A stretch of 64,000 nucleotides of DNA from Natrinema soli (GTDB lineage Archaea; Halobacteriota; Halobacteria; Halobacteriales; Natrialbaceae): NCBI RefSeq assembly GCF_028618695.1, contig NZ_JAQIVI010000022.1, positions 1 through 64,000 of the forward strand, read 5' to 3'. Each line of letters opens with the position of its first letter. The first letter of the stretch is position 1. Both the position numbers and the translations under genes were made by a program. This document shows, in pieces, positions 26,315 through 36,655 of this stretch. Under the pieces are notes generated by a model. That model was not told the DNA's origin and searched no databases. It was given only the letters and a program-made list of their open reading frames with translations.

Positions 26315-26640
26315 TAGCTAACGCCCGAATGAGGACTCTCCGAGGGAGCAGTTATACCTTTTGGTATAGTGTAGCATACACATGCCAGAGCGGTTCCCGA
26401 TTTGATTGGGCGACCGCTGACGAACACCGGGACTCGGCGGGGTCGTTCCTCTAGGCGTGACGAACGCGGATCCACCTCGTCTCGGTGGGGCTGCGGTTCC
26501 CCGGCGGAGCCATCGGCACCCGTCGCGCCTTCGAGTCGGTGCGAACGACGGATCGCTGCCGGTTTGGGGTGAGCGGCGCGTACTGCGGCCGATCGACGAC
26601 GTCGGCCTCGATCGATAGCGGATCGAGTTCGGTCCCGAGA
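26315..26640. other. 326-base intergenic region upstream of the alcohol dehydrogenase gene
   Basis: The right-hand end of the alcohol dehydrogenase gene's promoter is AT-rich, with a box reading GGTATAAC on the minus strand about 40 bases before its start. The rest, up to the stop of the 3-hydroxyacyl-CoA dehydrogenase at 26641, carries no frame that I trust. Confidence 0.4.
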
Positions 26641-27522
<882 letters not shown>

Positions 27523-27677
27523 ACACGGGACGACTCGAGGACTGATCAAAAGTGTTTGTATCGACGCCCCTCGAGTACCGGTCCGCCGGTTCGTCGGTGT
27601 TCGCTAGCGGGAAGTCTCGGACCGGAACTGTCGCACCAATGAACCGATCGCGTGCGCTCCCCGAGGGAGTGCGAGAG

Positions 27678-28073
27678 TTACTCGTCCACCGGACGGTCAC
27701 AACGGAGTCGCTCGAGCAGTTCCTCGAGGCAGCCGTCACGCCGATATCGGATCCCCCTCGACCGAACGTCGTACTCGACGATCCCCGCTTCGGCTAACTT
27801 CGGCAGGTGAACGTGGGAGAGCGCGATCTCGATCCGGTCGCGGTCCGGCCGGTCACCCGTTCGGTTGCGTTCCCGGTCGACAAGATGCGTCGTCACATCG
27901 CCGACTGACGAGGTCTCGTCGGCGGCGTCGACGAAGTACTGTAGGATCCCCCGCCGGTAGGGATGGGCCAGCAGTTCGGGCCTCGCACCCGTCGAGAGCG
28001 CATTCTCGAGGTCAGTCGTCTCACACTGTCCGTCCGCCGTGCTTTCGTCGCTATCGAAGTCGTTGTCATTCAT
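27678..28073 (-). CDS. Haloarchaeal DUF7344-type winged-helix protein
   Basis: A 131-residue protein. After an acidic leader of about 30 residues, LLAHPYRRGILQYFVDAADETSSVGDVTTHLVDRER and RIEIALSHVHLPKLAEAGIVEYDVRSRGIRYR form a winged-helix domain of the kind abundant in haloarchaea (DUF7344). These are presumed transcription regulators. It stands between the 3-hydroxyacyl-CoA dehydrogenase and the decayed patch to its right. Its target is not evident. Confidence 0.8.
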   Translation of the reverse strand: MNDNDFDSDESTADGQCETTDLENALSTGARPELLAHPYRRGILQYFVDAADETSSVGDVTTHLVDRERNRTGDRPDRDRIEIALSHVHLPKLAEAGIVEYDVRSRGIRYRRDGCLEELLERLRCDRPVDE

Positions 28074-28368
28074 TGGTGTTCTCTTCCCGAGCCTGGTTCA
28101 GCCTTCGCGCTCGTTCGGCATCGGTTTCGGTTGTCACGCCGCTATTCGAACGGGAGAACGTCGCAGCGATCGAATGCTCCACCGTTCGAACGGCTATGCG
28201 TTCAGCGCGAGTCGCGTATCGTGAAAGTGTGCTGTCACATATAAAATTGCTGGTTCGGCGGGACATACCTTACAGGACGAACGGGAAGGTGTGAGCGAAA
28301 TCTTCAGCTGGCGTGAACGAGTCGATTTGCTGCCCCTCTGTGACAGTGGGCACCGTCAGCACTCGCCT

Positions 28369-28446
28369 CGCGAGGAGGTCCGTGATCCACTCTCCCGCAC
28401 GCTGGCCGAACTTCGTCATCGACGCGCCGATGACCGCCACGCGATC
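28369..28446 (-). pseudogene. Fragment of an archaeal thiolase N-terminus
   Basis: On the minus strand the frame reads DRVAVIGASMTKFGQRAGEW and then ITDLLA, the start of SCP-x-type acetyl-CoA acetyltransferases of archaea. The match stops after about 26 residues and the reading continues into unrelated sequence. A deletion has probably removed the rest. A complete thiolase of the same broad family is at 33278-34468. Confidence 0.6.
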
Positions 28447-28688
28447 TGTCGACGCAGTGGGGGACGCGTCCTCACTGGCAGATATATCGTCCTCCGTCCG
28501 GGAACGTAGTCGTTTCCGGCGAGCGACGAGAGGAGCGGGAACAGCGCGAGTTTGGACGTCCCCAGTAGTCGCCGGAGTTCGGACGCCGTCGACGCGTTCG
28601 TCCGGCGAAGGGAGAGGGAGACGAGTTTGGCCCGTGGCGATTCGAGATCGGTCGGTATCACGAACTGCTGTACGCTCGTGGACGGCAT
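28416..28688 (-). pseudogene. Truncated winged-helix regulator
   Basis: The frame begins MPSTSVQQFVIPTDLESPRAKLV and continues through a helix-turn-helix-like ASELRRLLGTSKLALFPLLSSLAGNDYV, a pattern known from short haloarchaeal regulators. After about residue 61 the reading becomes arginine-rich nonsense where it runs into the thiolase fragment in another phase. The intact protein would have a longer wing and tail. It is probably non-functional, though the helix-turn-helix part could still be made. Confidence 0.55.
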
Positions 28689-29056
28689 CCATTGTGTATG
28701 TCAACAATTCCATATATGAATGTAACTGGACCTCCTGTGAACACTGGACAAGGAGCGGTCGAAGCGACAGCGGGGTGCGGTTGATCGGAGAAAGCGAACG
28801 CTGACGGAAAACGAGCCGCAATCGATCCGTCTCGGTTACGTCACCGCTCCTCGGCGTCTTCGTCACCGAACAGCCGCTTCAGCATGTAGGCGCCGCTGCC
28901 GTCGGTATCGGAACGCCCGTCGTGCGACCGAGCGCGACGATCGCGACGGCTAGGCGCCGTCCCGCTACGGGAAACTTATAGACGACCCTCGACAGTCGCC
29001 TCTAATGTGGCCGGTATCAAACACTTTTTACCGGTACGTCGAGAAAACGCAGTTGC

Positions 29057-30508
29057 ATGAGTTACACCGGTCCGACAGACCTGTATATCGACGGCGAATG
29101 GACTGCCGCCACGAACGGCGAAACGTTCGCGACCGAAGATCCGGCGACAGAAGATGTCTATGCAGAAGTCGCGGAAGCGACGGAGGAGGACATCGATCGT
29201 GCAGTCGACGCGGCATCCGAGGCGGTCAAGCGCGATAGCGACTGGCGATCGCTCGATCCACGAGAACGAGGCTCGTCTCTCGACGCCATGGCGGACGCGA
29301 TCGAGGAACGGAAAGACGAGATCGTTCGCGTCGAATCCCGCGACAACGGGAAGACGCCGTTCGAGGCGACCATCGACGTGGACATGGTCATCGACACGTT
29401 CCGCTACTACGCCGGCTGGACCGACAAAATCGAGGGCGATGAAGTGCCGGTTCCCGGAGACAGGTTAAACTACACCGTCCGTGAACCGGTCGGCGTCACC
29501 GGACACATCATCCCCTGGAACTATCCGTTCCAGCTCGCCGGACGGAGCCTCGCGCCGGCGCTGGCCTGCGGGAACACGGCGGTTCTCAAGCCCTCGAGTA
29601 CGACGCCACTCTCGGCGCTGTATTACGCGATCGCCGCCAAAGAGGCGGGACTTCCCGACGGCGTGGTGAACGTCGTGCCAGGTCGCGGAAGCACTGCCGG
29701 AAACAGGCTCGCTGAACATCCCGATGTCGATCACGTCGCGTTCACCGGAAGTACGGGCGTCGGCAAGGGCGTCATGGAACGAGCGTCGCAGAACGTTACC
29801 GGCGTCACGCTCGAGCTCGGCGGGAAGGGACCGAACATCGTCTTCCCGGACGCCGACCTCGACGCCGCGGCCGCCGGCTGCCACTACGGCATCTTCATGA
29901 ACGCCGGCCAGATGTGCTGGGCGGGGTCGCGACTGCTCGTCCACGAGTCGGTCCACGACGAGGTCGTCGATCGAGTCGTCGAACGAGCCGAATCGATACC
30001 GCTCGGAAGCGGTATCGACGACGACGGCCAGATGGGACCGACGGTCAGCGAGAGCCAGCAGCAGGAGGTCCTCGACTACATCGAGACCGGCAAAGTCGAA
30101 GGCGCGACCGTTGCGACCGGCGGGGACGTTCCCGCTGACAAGGACGGTGGCTACTACGTCGAGCCGACCGTCTTCACCGACGTGACGAACGACATGACGA
30201 TCGCACAGGAGGAGATCTTCGGCCCCGTCCTGTCAGTTATCGAGTTCTCCGATCGGGAGGAAGCGATCGAGATCGCAAACGACTCGCCGTACGGTCTCAT
30301 GGCGGGAATCTGGACGGCCGACCTGAAGACGGCCCACACGACCGCCGAGTACCTCGACTACGGGATGGTCAGCATCAACGAGTTCCCCGTGACTCAGCCC
30401 CAGACGCCCTTCGGCGGCTTCAAACAAAGCGGCCACGGCCGCGAGCAGGGCACCGAAGCGCTCCACGAGTACACGCAGACGAAAAACGTCAACGTCAATC
30501 TCGAGTAG
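29057..30508 (+). CDS. NAD(P)-dependent aldehyde dehydrogenase
   Basis: A 483-residue aldehyde dehydrogenase of normal length. The catalytic Cys is in GQMCWAGSRLLV (about residue 286), the general base Glu in LELGGKGPNIVF (about residue 254), and the cofactor site in PWNYPFQ, KPSSTTPLSAL and FTGSTGVG. The C-terminal INEFPVTQPQTPFGGFKQSGHGRE is also typical. It oxidises an aldehyde to the acid. It could act after the aryl-alcohol dehydrogenase 3 kb upstream. In bacterial phenylacetate degradation the ring-opening product is handled by the aldehyde dehydrogenase domain of PaaZ; whether this protein replaces it is only a possibility. No fused hydratase domain is present. Confidence 0.92.
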   Translation: MSYTGPTDLYIDGEWTAATNGETFATEDPATEDVYAEVAEATEEDIDRAVDAASEAVKRDSDWRSLDPRERGSSLDAMADAIEERKDEIVRVESRDNGKTPFEATIDVDMVIDTFRYYAGWTDKIEGDEVPVPGDRLNYTVREPVGVTGHIIPWNYPFQLAGRSLAPALACGNTAVLKPSSTTPLSALYYAIAAKEAGLPDGVVNVVPGRGSTAGNRLAEHPDVDHVAFTGSTGVGKGVMERASQNVTGVTLELGGKGPNIVFPDADLDAAAAGCHYGIFMNAGQMCWAGSRLLVHESVHDEVVDRVVERAESIPLGSGIDDDGQMGPTVSESQQQEVLDYIETGKVEGATVATGGDVPADKDGGYYVEPTVFTDVTNDMTIAQEEIFGPVLSVIEFSDREEAIEIANDSPYGLMAGIWTADLKTAHTTAEYLDYGMVSINEFPVTQPQTPFGGFKQSGHGREQGTEALHEYTQTKNVNVNLE

Positions 30509-30556
30509 CGACGGACGGCCGATGGCGGCGGGCGAGAGTTGTTCCCGCTCGAGAAC

Positions 30557-30563
30557 TTTTATA
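30557..30563 (+). promoter_or_regulatory. TATA box of the acyl-CoA dehydrogenase gene
   Basis: TTTTATA sits about 31 bases before the chosen ATG at 30591, so the transcript would start only a few bases before it. This supports the downstream start. Confidence 0.5.
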
Positions 30564-30590
30564 GTGGTGTATCCCGGTTGTAGTACTGTA

Positions 30591-31745
30591 ATGAGCCTCA
30601 TCGAGAACGCGCTTACCGACGAGCACCGCGAGTTTCGCGACCGAGCGGCGACGTTCGCGGAGGAAGTCGTCGAACCGGAAGCCGACCGAATCGAACGAGA
30701 AGACGAGTTTCCGCGAGCGGTAATCGAAGCGGCGGGCGAACGGGGACTGTTGGGGATTTTGCTTCCCGAGGAGTACGGCGGCGAGGGATCGGACTTCGTC
30801 TCTTACTGTCTGGCGGTCGAACGGATTGCACAGGCGAGCGGTGCCGTCGCCGAGACGATACAGGGACACACGTTCGCGGCGCTTCCCATCGCCAACTTCG
30901 GGACGACCGCACAGAAAGAGGAGTACCTCGAGTCGATGGCCAGCGGCGATACCGTCGGTGCGATGCTACTGACGGAACCCGACGCCGGGAGTTCGCCGAC
31001 CGAACTGTCGACGGTCGCCGAGGCCGACGAGGACGGGTACGCCCTCAGCGGTGAGAAGGCGTTCGGGACGAACGCCGGCGTCGCGGACGTCCACCTCGTC
31101 GTCGCTCGCAAGCGACCCGCGCCCGAGGGCGGGCACGGTGTGAGCGTCTTCGTGACCCCCGGTGCCGACGAACGAGAGGGATTCACGTTCGATCGAACCG
31201 AGTTCATGGGAATGAAGGGGCACGTAACGGGCGACTCCACGCTCGAGAACGTCGGCGTCGACGAATCGTCACTGCTCGGCGAGGTCGGTCAGGGGTTCCG
31301 AATCGCGATGGGAACGATCGATATGGCTCGGACGGGTCTGGGAGCGATCGGGATCGGGATCGCCACCGCCGCGTTCGAGGAGGCAGTCGACTATGCCGGG
31401 GATCGCGAACAGGGCGGCCAGCCGGTCGGAGAATACCAAGCGGTCCAGGTGCTGATCGCCGACATGGATGCGCAACTCGACGCCGCGCGTCACCTCGTCT
31501 ACGATTCCGCGACGGCGATCGCCGACGGAAACGGCAGTACGCGACAATCGAGCAAGGCGAAGTACGTAGCGAGCGATGCGGCCGAGTTCGTGACCCGAAA
31601 CGCGATTCAGGTCCATGGCGGAAAGGGGTACCGAACCGATCTTCCCCTCGAACGATACTATCGCGACGCGAAAATTCTGAGTATCATCGGCGGGACGACG
31701 GAGATCCAGAAGACAACTGCCGCGAGCGAAGCCTTGGGATTGTAG
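30591..31745 (+). CDS. Acyl-CoA dehydrogenase
   Basis: A 384-residue flavoprotein that introduces the trans-2 double bond into an acyl-CoA. GAMLLTEPDAGSSPTELSTVA and DGYALSGEKAFGTNAGVAD are the FAD/substrate signature of the middle domain, and the C-terminal domain has AIQVHGGKGYRTDLPLERYYRD followed by GGTTEIQ. The catalytic base of short-chain members lies in that last motif. The start MSLIENALTDEHREFRD is chosen from the family N-terminus and the promoter spacing. It follows the aldehyde dehydrogenase gene by 82 bases but has its own TATA box. Confidence 0.93.
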   Translation: MSLIENALTDEHREFRDRAATFAEEVVEPEADRIEREDEFPRAVIEAAGERGLLGILLPEEYGGEGSDFVSYCLAVERIAQASGAVAETIQGHTFAALPIANFGTTAQKEEYLESMASGDTVGAMLLTEPDAGSSPTELSTVAEADEDGYALSGEKAFGTNAGVADVHLVVARKRPAPEGGHGVSVFVTPGADEREGFTFDRTEFMGMKGHVTGDSTLENVGVDESSLLGEVGQGFRIAMGTIDMARTGLGAIGIGIATAAFEEAVDYAGDREQGGQPVGEYQAVQVLIADMDAQLDAARHLVYDSATAIADGNGSTRQSSKAKYVASDAAEFVTRNAIQVHGGKGYRTDLPLERYYRDAKILSIIGGTTEIQKTTAASEALGL

Positions 31746-32032
31746 CGGTACTCTGACCCGGGCCGTTTGAGTTCGATTTCGGTCCGTAAATCGAGTGTAG
31801 TGTGCCGAGAACAGCTCATCCCGTCCGGTTCTGGCTGCGGTGCGTTTCGATAGCGGTCCGGAGATTTTTGTATCGGACGATCGACCGCCTTCTTCGAGAG
31901 AACGCACAGTCGCTCTTCGAGTTATGAACCACCGTATACGGAGTCAGTATACGATGACAAGCCGTCGGCGAGAAGACTGCCCAAAGGATCGCCCTGACCA
32001 GTGTCCTTCGCGTTCACGCTCCGGTAGAACGA

Positions 32033-32118
32033 CTATAGTAACAACTGCAACTATTTACACGCTGATCGCACAGCTGTCGTGCGATTAGGTGTGCATTGAC
32101 TTGCAGCGGCTACTATAG
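32033..32118. repeat. Hairpin repeat element, subtype A, copy 1
   Basis: An 86-base element with terminal inverted repeats CTATAGTAACAACTGCAA and its imperfect complement (15 of 18 positions), and an inner stem ATCGCAC/GTGCGAT around a short loop. The whole unit can fold into one long imperfect hairpin. It is about 85% identical by eye to the copy at 46187-46272 and related more distantly to two subtype B copies. It has no coding capacity and behaves like a miniature mobile element. Confidence 0.75.
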
Positions 32119-32253
32119 CTTTCCGCGAGCGGCATAGACGGGGACCGTCTCCGAAACAGCGATTGTTTACAGACGTACAAGTGTAATTCAGATCGGCTCG
32201 AGTTAGTCGCGTGTGAACAGTACTCGCGCAAATACTAGATCGAGGTGATTCCG

Positions 32254-32334
32254 CTAGTAGCCACTGAAACGAATTACACGCTCATCGTATCGCTGTCACG
32301 CGATCAGGTGTACAGTGACTTCAGTGGCTGCTAG
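32254..32334. repeat. Hairpin repeat element, subtype B, copy 1
   Basis: An 81-base element with terminal repeats CTAGTAGCCACTGAA / TTCAGTGGCTGCTAG (14 of 15 pairing positions) and a core similar to subtype A (TTACACGCTSATCG...GCGATCAGGTGT). It lies 135 bases from a subtype A copy. The closest relative is at 49417-49499. Confidence 0.75.
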
Positions 32335-32801
32335 AGTTGGTCCCATCGGACTGTTACTCATCAGGGGCCTGTTTAGCGTCATAACCGTCGCCTCCGATGG
32401 GCTGCGCATGGCCGGTTCCTCCACGCTTCGTCACCTTTTTTCAGCTACTGACCCCCTGTTGATAGATTGGCGTTCATACTGTGTATACATAAACCGTAAA
32501 CGAAACAGGGTCTGCAGTACTCCCTACCGTACGTGGTCATCCCCTTCTGGAGACTGCGAAGCCGGTGGCGTCAATAGTATTGGAAGTGTCTGTTTCATAT
32601 CATGAGTGTGGTATACATGCCGCACCGTTGTCTCTACCACAGTTCATTTATAATCTGAAAGACGGTTACATGATTAAATACGAGAATGGTTCGGCGGACG
32701 GGAGCGCAAAACCCAGTCACCGGAACGATCAGACAACACCGGATTTCTATCTCTCCTTTGCTGATGGAATCCAGTGCGAAACGAACGAGTCGATTAACCG
32801 A

Positions 32802-33281
32802 TCAGACCGGTTCGAACCGATAGAAGACCCGGTCTTGATCGATCGTGTCATCAATCTCGACGATCTTCAGTCGAACCGTATCGCCGATCGAGAGGTCGTC
32901 GTAGCCGGCATCATCGATCCGCGCTGAGAGGAGTACGTCACCGAGGTCGACCGTTCCGGCGACGAACGGCGTGTCTTCGTTCATCCCGATCGCAGCAGTC
33001 CCCCGGACTTCGGTGAACGAGTACACCTCTCCCGTATGGGGCAGTGAGATGTACTCGAGACCGTCCGATAGACACTCCGGACAGACGATTCGCGGCGGGA
33101 AGTGGGTCGACTTGCACTCTTCGCAACGAGTCGTCGTGAACTCTCCCGCACGGAGGTTATCGTAGAACTCGTGGATCTGAGTGTGTTCTGAGTCCTGTAG
33201 CTCGTAGAAATCGAGCAACCGCGGAAGTTCGATCTCCTCCGGAATCGATACCGTTTCACGTGGTGGGTCGTCGTTTGTCAT
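32802..33281 (-). CDS. DUF35-type zinc-ribbon/OB-fold protein, thiolase partner
   Basis: A 159-residue protein with a rubredoxin-like zinc ribbon (C-x2-C in RCEECKS and CPEC; about residues 52-73) followed by an OB fold (TGEVYSFTEVRG through DTVRLKIVEID). Such proteins bind acyl-CoA and form a channelling complex with archaeal thiolases or HMG-CoA synthase. The start overlaps the thiolase stop by 4 bases (ATGA), which is the usual arrangement. The N-terminal helix LPRLLDFYELQDSEHTQIHEFYDNLRAG is also typical. Confidence 0.9.
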   Translation of the reverse strand: MTNDDPPRETVSIPEEIELPRLLDFYELQDSEHTQIHEFYDNLRAGEFTTTRCEECKSTHFPPRIVCPECLSDGLEYISLPHTGEVYSFTEVRGTAAIGMNEDTPFVAGTVDLGDVLLSARIDDAGYDDLSIGDTVRLKIVEIDDTIDQDRVFYRFEPV

Positions 33282-34468
33282 TGTGGATCCCTCGCAAGCG
33301 TCATGACGCTGTGCACCGAACCGCTGCCACTGAGGTTGTGGATAAGTCCCGTCTCCGGGCTGTCAGGAACTGCCCGCGCGTCGGGAACGTCACCGGCGAA
33401 CTGTCGATAGATCTCGAGCGCTTGGTTGACGCCCGTCGCCCCGAGCGGGTGGCCGCAGCCGAGCAGGCCGCCTCGCGGGTTCACGGCGACGTCGCCGTCG
33501 AGTTGGCTCCGGCCGTCCTCGACGAACTGGCCACCTTTGCCTTCCTCGGCGAAGCCGAGCTGTTCGTACTCGATGATCTCGCTGATCGAGAAGCAGTCGT
33601 GGACTTCCGCGACGTCTATCTCGTCCAGGGGGTCCTCGATACCGGCCTGATCATAGGCCTTCCGTGACGCTTCCCCGGCCTGTGGCCACGTCGTCAGCGA
33701 GGGAAGGTTGTTGATGGAGTTGCTGCTCAGACACGACTGTCCACTCCCGGTGATATATGCGGCCGTATCGGTGAGTTCGCGGGCCTTCTCATCGCTGACT
33801 AACAGGAGGCCGGTCGCGCCGTCAGTGATTCCACTGCAGTCGAGCAGGTTGAGTGGCGGAGCGATCGGATACGAGTCGAGAACGTCGTCCACGTCGACTT
33901 TCTGCTGATATTGCGCGAAGTCGGTTTCGGCGGCGTGGCGCTTGTTCTTCGCGCTCACCATCGCGAGTTGCTCGCGCGTCGTCCCGTGTTCGTGCATGTG
34001 GCGCTGTGCGAACTGCGCGAAGTGGGACGGCCCGTTCAACCCGTTGACACCGTCGAACTCTCGATCGAGGACGTTGGTCATGTTCGACTGCATCTCCGGC
34101 ATGTACTCCGTCCCGAGATTCATTTTCTCGACGCCGATGACGAGCGCGATGTCGAGCTGGCCGGCGGCGATTGCCAGCCACGCGTATCGGAGTGCGGCCT
34201 GGCCGCTCGCACAGGCCAGCTCCGTCCGCGAGATCATGCTCGCGTCGATACCGAGCAGCTCCGCGACGACCGGGGCAACGTGGCTCTGGAAGGCGAAGCG
34301 TTCCGGTTGGACGGCACCGACGAACAGTCCCTCGACATCCCCCGGCGCGAGATCCGGGACGTCGTCGAACGTCGCTTTTCCCGCCTCCTGAGCGAGATCC
34401 TTCCACGTCGCGTCCCGTTCTCCCCACTCGCTGGTTCCTCCGCCGACGATTGCGGCATTTCGTGTCAT
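33278..34468 (-). CDS. Archaeal SCP-x-type thiolase (acetyl-CoA acyltransferase)
   Basis: A 396-residue thiolase. The nucleophilic cysteine is in ELACASGQAALRYAWLAIAAG (about residue 86), VAEVHDCFSISEI carries a catalytic His, and GGLLGCGHPLGATG is the third active-site block. It cleaves a 3-ketoacyl-CoA with CoA to acetyl-CoA and a shortened acyl-CoA. It is coupled to the zinc-ribbon/OB protein and lies two bases downstream of the HAD-ECH fusion gene, so the three catalyse three consecutive beta-oxidation steps. Confidence 0.92.
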   Translation of the reverse strand: MTRNAAIVGGGTSEWGERDATWKDLAQEAGKATFDDVPDLAPGDVEGLFVGAVQPERFAFQSHVAPVVAELLGIDASMISRTELACASGQAALRYAWLAIAAGQLDIALVIGVEKMNLGTEYMPEMQSNMTNVLDREFDGVNGLNGPSHFAQFAQRHMHEHGTTREQLAMVSAKNKRHAAETDFAQYQQKVDVDDVLDSYPIAPPLNLLDCSGITDGATGLLLVSDEKARELTDTAAYITGSGQSCLSSNSINNLPSLTTWPQAGEASRKAYDQAGIEDPLDEIDVAEVHDCFSISEIIEYEQLGFAEEGKGGQFVEDGRSQLDGDVAVNPRGGLLGCGHPLGATGVNQALEIYRQFAGDVPDARAVPDSPETGLIHNLSGSGSVHSVMTLARDPQ

Positions 34469-34470
34469 CG

Positions 34471-36414
34471 TTATTCGAACTCCGGATCTCGATCCCGTTG
34501 GAACGCCTGGACACCTTCGACCATATCGTCAGTAGTCATTAGAAGACCAAAGCCTTGACTCTCCATGGCGATGCCGGCGTCGAGCGAGACGTCCTGGCCC
34601 TCGTTGATAACTCTCTTGGCGACCTTTAACGCCGTCTTCGGACCGTTGGCGATTCCGTCGACGAACTCCGACACGGTCGCTTCGAACTCGTCTTCGGGGA
34701 CGGCACGGTTGATGATCCCCCAGTCGGCCGCCTTCTCGGCGGAGATCTGGTTCCCGGCAAAGACGAGTTCCTTCGTGCGCGGCGCACCGACGATCCTGAC
34801 GAGTCGCTGGGTGCCGCCGGCGCCAGGGATGAGCCCGAGATCGATCTCCGGACTCCCGAAGCGCGACCCCTCGGTCGCGATCCGGATGTCCGTCGCGAGC
34901 GCGAGTTCGAACCCGCCACCGAGACAGAAGCCGTCGATCTTCGCGATGGTCGGGCGTTCGAAGTTGTACACGGTTTCGATCGACTCCTCGACGTCCATCA
35001 TCTCGGTTGGCTCCTGCGTCAGGAATCCGGTGACGTCGGCCCCGGCCGAGAAGGCGCGGTCCCCCGCCCCGGAGAAGACGACACAGGAAACCTCGTCCGT
35101 ATTCGCCTCGGTCAGCGCACGCTCGACCTCGGTGAACATCTCCTCGGAGAACGCGTTCAACCGCTCGGTGCGGTCGAACTCGATCTCGAGGACGCCGTCG
35201 TCGGTGAGTTCGATCTCGAGGAACTGGTAGGGCCACTCGCCGGTGTAGTCGTAAAAGCCCTCGCCGGCGTCTTCGCCCGTCCGACCGTCGTCGACGAGTT
35301 CGACGAGGTACGGATGGGGTTCGTAGCGGTCCTCGCCGTACTCCTCGTGGAGCGACTCGAGTTTCTCGAGGACGGTATCGAGGCCGATCTTGTCGGCGGT
35401 GCGGCACGTCCCGATCGGGAACCGACCGCCCAGACGCATTCCGAGGTCGATATCTGCCGGCGTCGCGACGGCCTCACCGACGAGACGGGCCGCCTCATTG
35501 ATCATCCTGGCCTCGACGCGAAGCGTGTCGAATCCCTCACTGTCGTCCGGCTCGTACGTGATGCCGGGACCGTCCTCGTAGTCGTAGAACCCTGTCCCGG
35601 ACTTCCGCCCGAGCTCGTCCGCTTCGGTCTTTTCGACGATCGGCGGCGGTGCTTCGTACTCGGAGTCCTCGCGGAAGTGATAGCTGATGTCGATTCCGGT
35701 GTAGTCCGCGAGCTCGAACGGACCCATGGGGTACCCGCGCTGGTACACCATCGCGGCGTCGGCCTGTTCGATCGTCGTCTCACCCTCCTCGAGCATCCAC
35801 GCCGCCTCTTCCATGAACGGGACGAGGACGTTGTTGACGGCGAACCCGTGGATATCCTTTTTGACGTCGATCGGCGTCTTGTCGATCGATTCGACGTACT
35901 CGTGGACGCGTTCGACTGTTTCCTCGCTCGTCCGTTCCCCGTGGACGACCTCGACGAGGTCCATCCGGAGTGGCGGATTGAAATAGTGGGTGCCGATGAC
36001 TTGTTCAGGGTGATCGGTCGCCGTCGCCATTTCGGTGATAGACAGTCCGGAGGTGTTCGATGCGAGGATCGCATCGTCCGAGGTGTACTGATCGACTTCC
36101 TCGAACGTGTCCTTTTTGATCTCCATTACTTCGGGCACGGCCTCCACAACGAGATCTGCGTCTTCGACGGCCGTCTTGAGGTCGGTCGTCCCCTCGACTC
36201 GAGCGAGGACCTCGTCGGCGGATTCGTCGATCTGTCCCTTTTCCGCGAGCTTGTTTAGGCTCCACTCGATATTGCCGATCCCGTCCTCGACGAGTTCCTC
36301 CTCGAGGTCGCGAACCGTTACGCTGTAGCCAGCTATCGCTGCAACCTCCGCGATACCGTGTCCCATGCTTCCGGCACCGAGCACGGCTACGGTTTCGATG
36401 TCTCCAGTCGTCAT
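34471..36414 (-). CDS. Fused 3-hydroxyacyl-CoA dehydrogenase / enoyl-CoA hydratase
   Basis: A 647-residue bifunctional enzyme. Residues about 1-190 form the NAD-binding domain (GAGSMGHGIAEVAAIAGYSV; catalytic-site GTHYFNPPLRMDLVEVVHG). Two C-terminal-type dehydrogenase domains follow (GYPMGPFELADYTGID and a second one, RLGGRFPIGTCRTADKIGLD). The last ~250 residues are a crotonase with both glutamates (GGGFELALATD and SPEIDLGLIPGAGG). The order is dehydrogenase first, hydratase last, the reverse of bacterial FadB. I start at MTTGDIETVAVLG (36414); the frame is open 13 codons further. It is followed by the thiolase gene. Confidence 0.92.
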   Translation of the reverse strand: MTTGDIETVAVLGAGSMGHGIAEVAAIAGYSVTVRDLEEELVEDGIGNIEWSLNKLAEKGQIDESADEVLARVEGTTDLKTAVEDADLVVEAVPEVMEIKKDTFEEVDQYTSDDAILASNTSGLSITEMATATDHPEQVIGTHYFNPPLRMDLVEVVHGERTSEETVERVHEYVESIDKTPIDVKKDIHGFAVNNVLVPFMEEAAWMLEEGETTIEQADAAMVYQRGYPMGPFELADYTGIDISYHFREDSEYEAPPPIVEKTEADELGRKSGTGFYDYEDGPGITYEPDDSEGFDTLRVEARMINEAARLVGEAVATPADIDLGMRLGGRFPIGTCRTADKIGLDTVLEKLESLHEEYGEDRYEPHPYLVELVDDGRTGEDAGEGFYDYTGEWPYQFLEIELTDDGVLEIEFDRTERLNAFSEEMFTEVERALTEANTDEVSCVVFSGAGDRAFSAGADVTGFLTQEPTEMMDVEESIETVYNFERPTIAKIDGFCLGGGFELALATDIRIATEGSRFGSPEIDLGLIPGAGGTQRLVRIVGAPRTKELVFAGNQISAEKAADWGIINRAVPEDEFEATVSEFVDGIANGPKTALKVAKRVINEGQDVSLDAGIAMESQGFGLLMTTDDMVEGVQAFQRDRDPEFE

Positions 36415-36655
36415 GTTCAGATAGAAGAGGAACATGCATCCTTGTAGTAGCATCGGTATTCAGGCCGTCAGGTCAGCGAAAAGAGCGGAGCGCTCACGGA
36501 GTTATTCTATCGGCCGTTCTGGATGGAGGGCTCGCCGAGAGCGGCCGACGATCCGTTACGGTGACTGACAACCGACGAAATGGTCGTAGACGGGACTCGC
36601 GAACGGGCGGCCACTTGCAGGGAATGCCAAACTGTACCCGTGTATCAGGACCGGA

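Larger units (their letters stand above)
28074..29056. other. 983-base region with only gene remnants
   Basis: Between the DUF7344 protein and the aldehyde dehydrogenase lie two recognisable fragments (a winged-helix protein and a thiolase start, listed separately). A third possible fragment on the minus strand near 28856-28910 reads DGSGAYMLKRLFGDEDAEER before a stop, which looks like the tail of an unidentified protein. A TATA-like box (AACTTATAG at 28975-28983) may serve the aldehyde dehydrogenase or an older gene. Confidence 0.5.
31746..32801. other. 1056-base gene-free region carrying two hairpin repeat elements
   Basis: Apart from the two repeat elements at 32033-32118 and 32254-32334 I see no gene. 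The rest is AT-richer than its surroundings. A 120-codon plus-strand frame at its right end runs head-on into the OB-fold gene and is not convincing. This is likely an insertion-prone, decaying spacer separating the two catabolic blocks. Confidence 0.5.

Noticed and set aside
32565..32927. 120-codon plus-strand frame with an AT-rich promoter-like box before an internal ATG at 32670
   Set aside because: Its second half runs antisense through the end of the OB-fold gene, and the sequence shows no recognisable domain; judged more likely chance than a gene.
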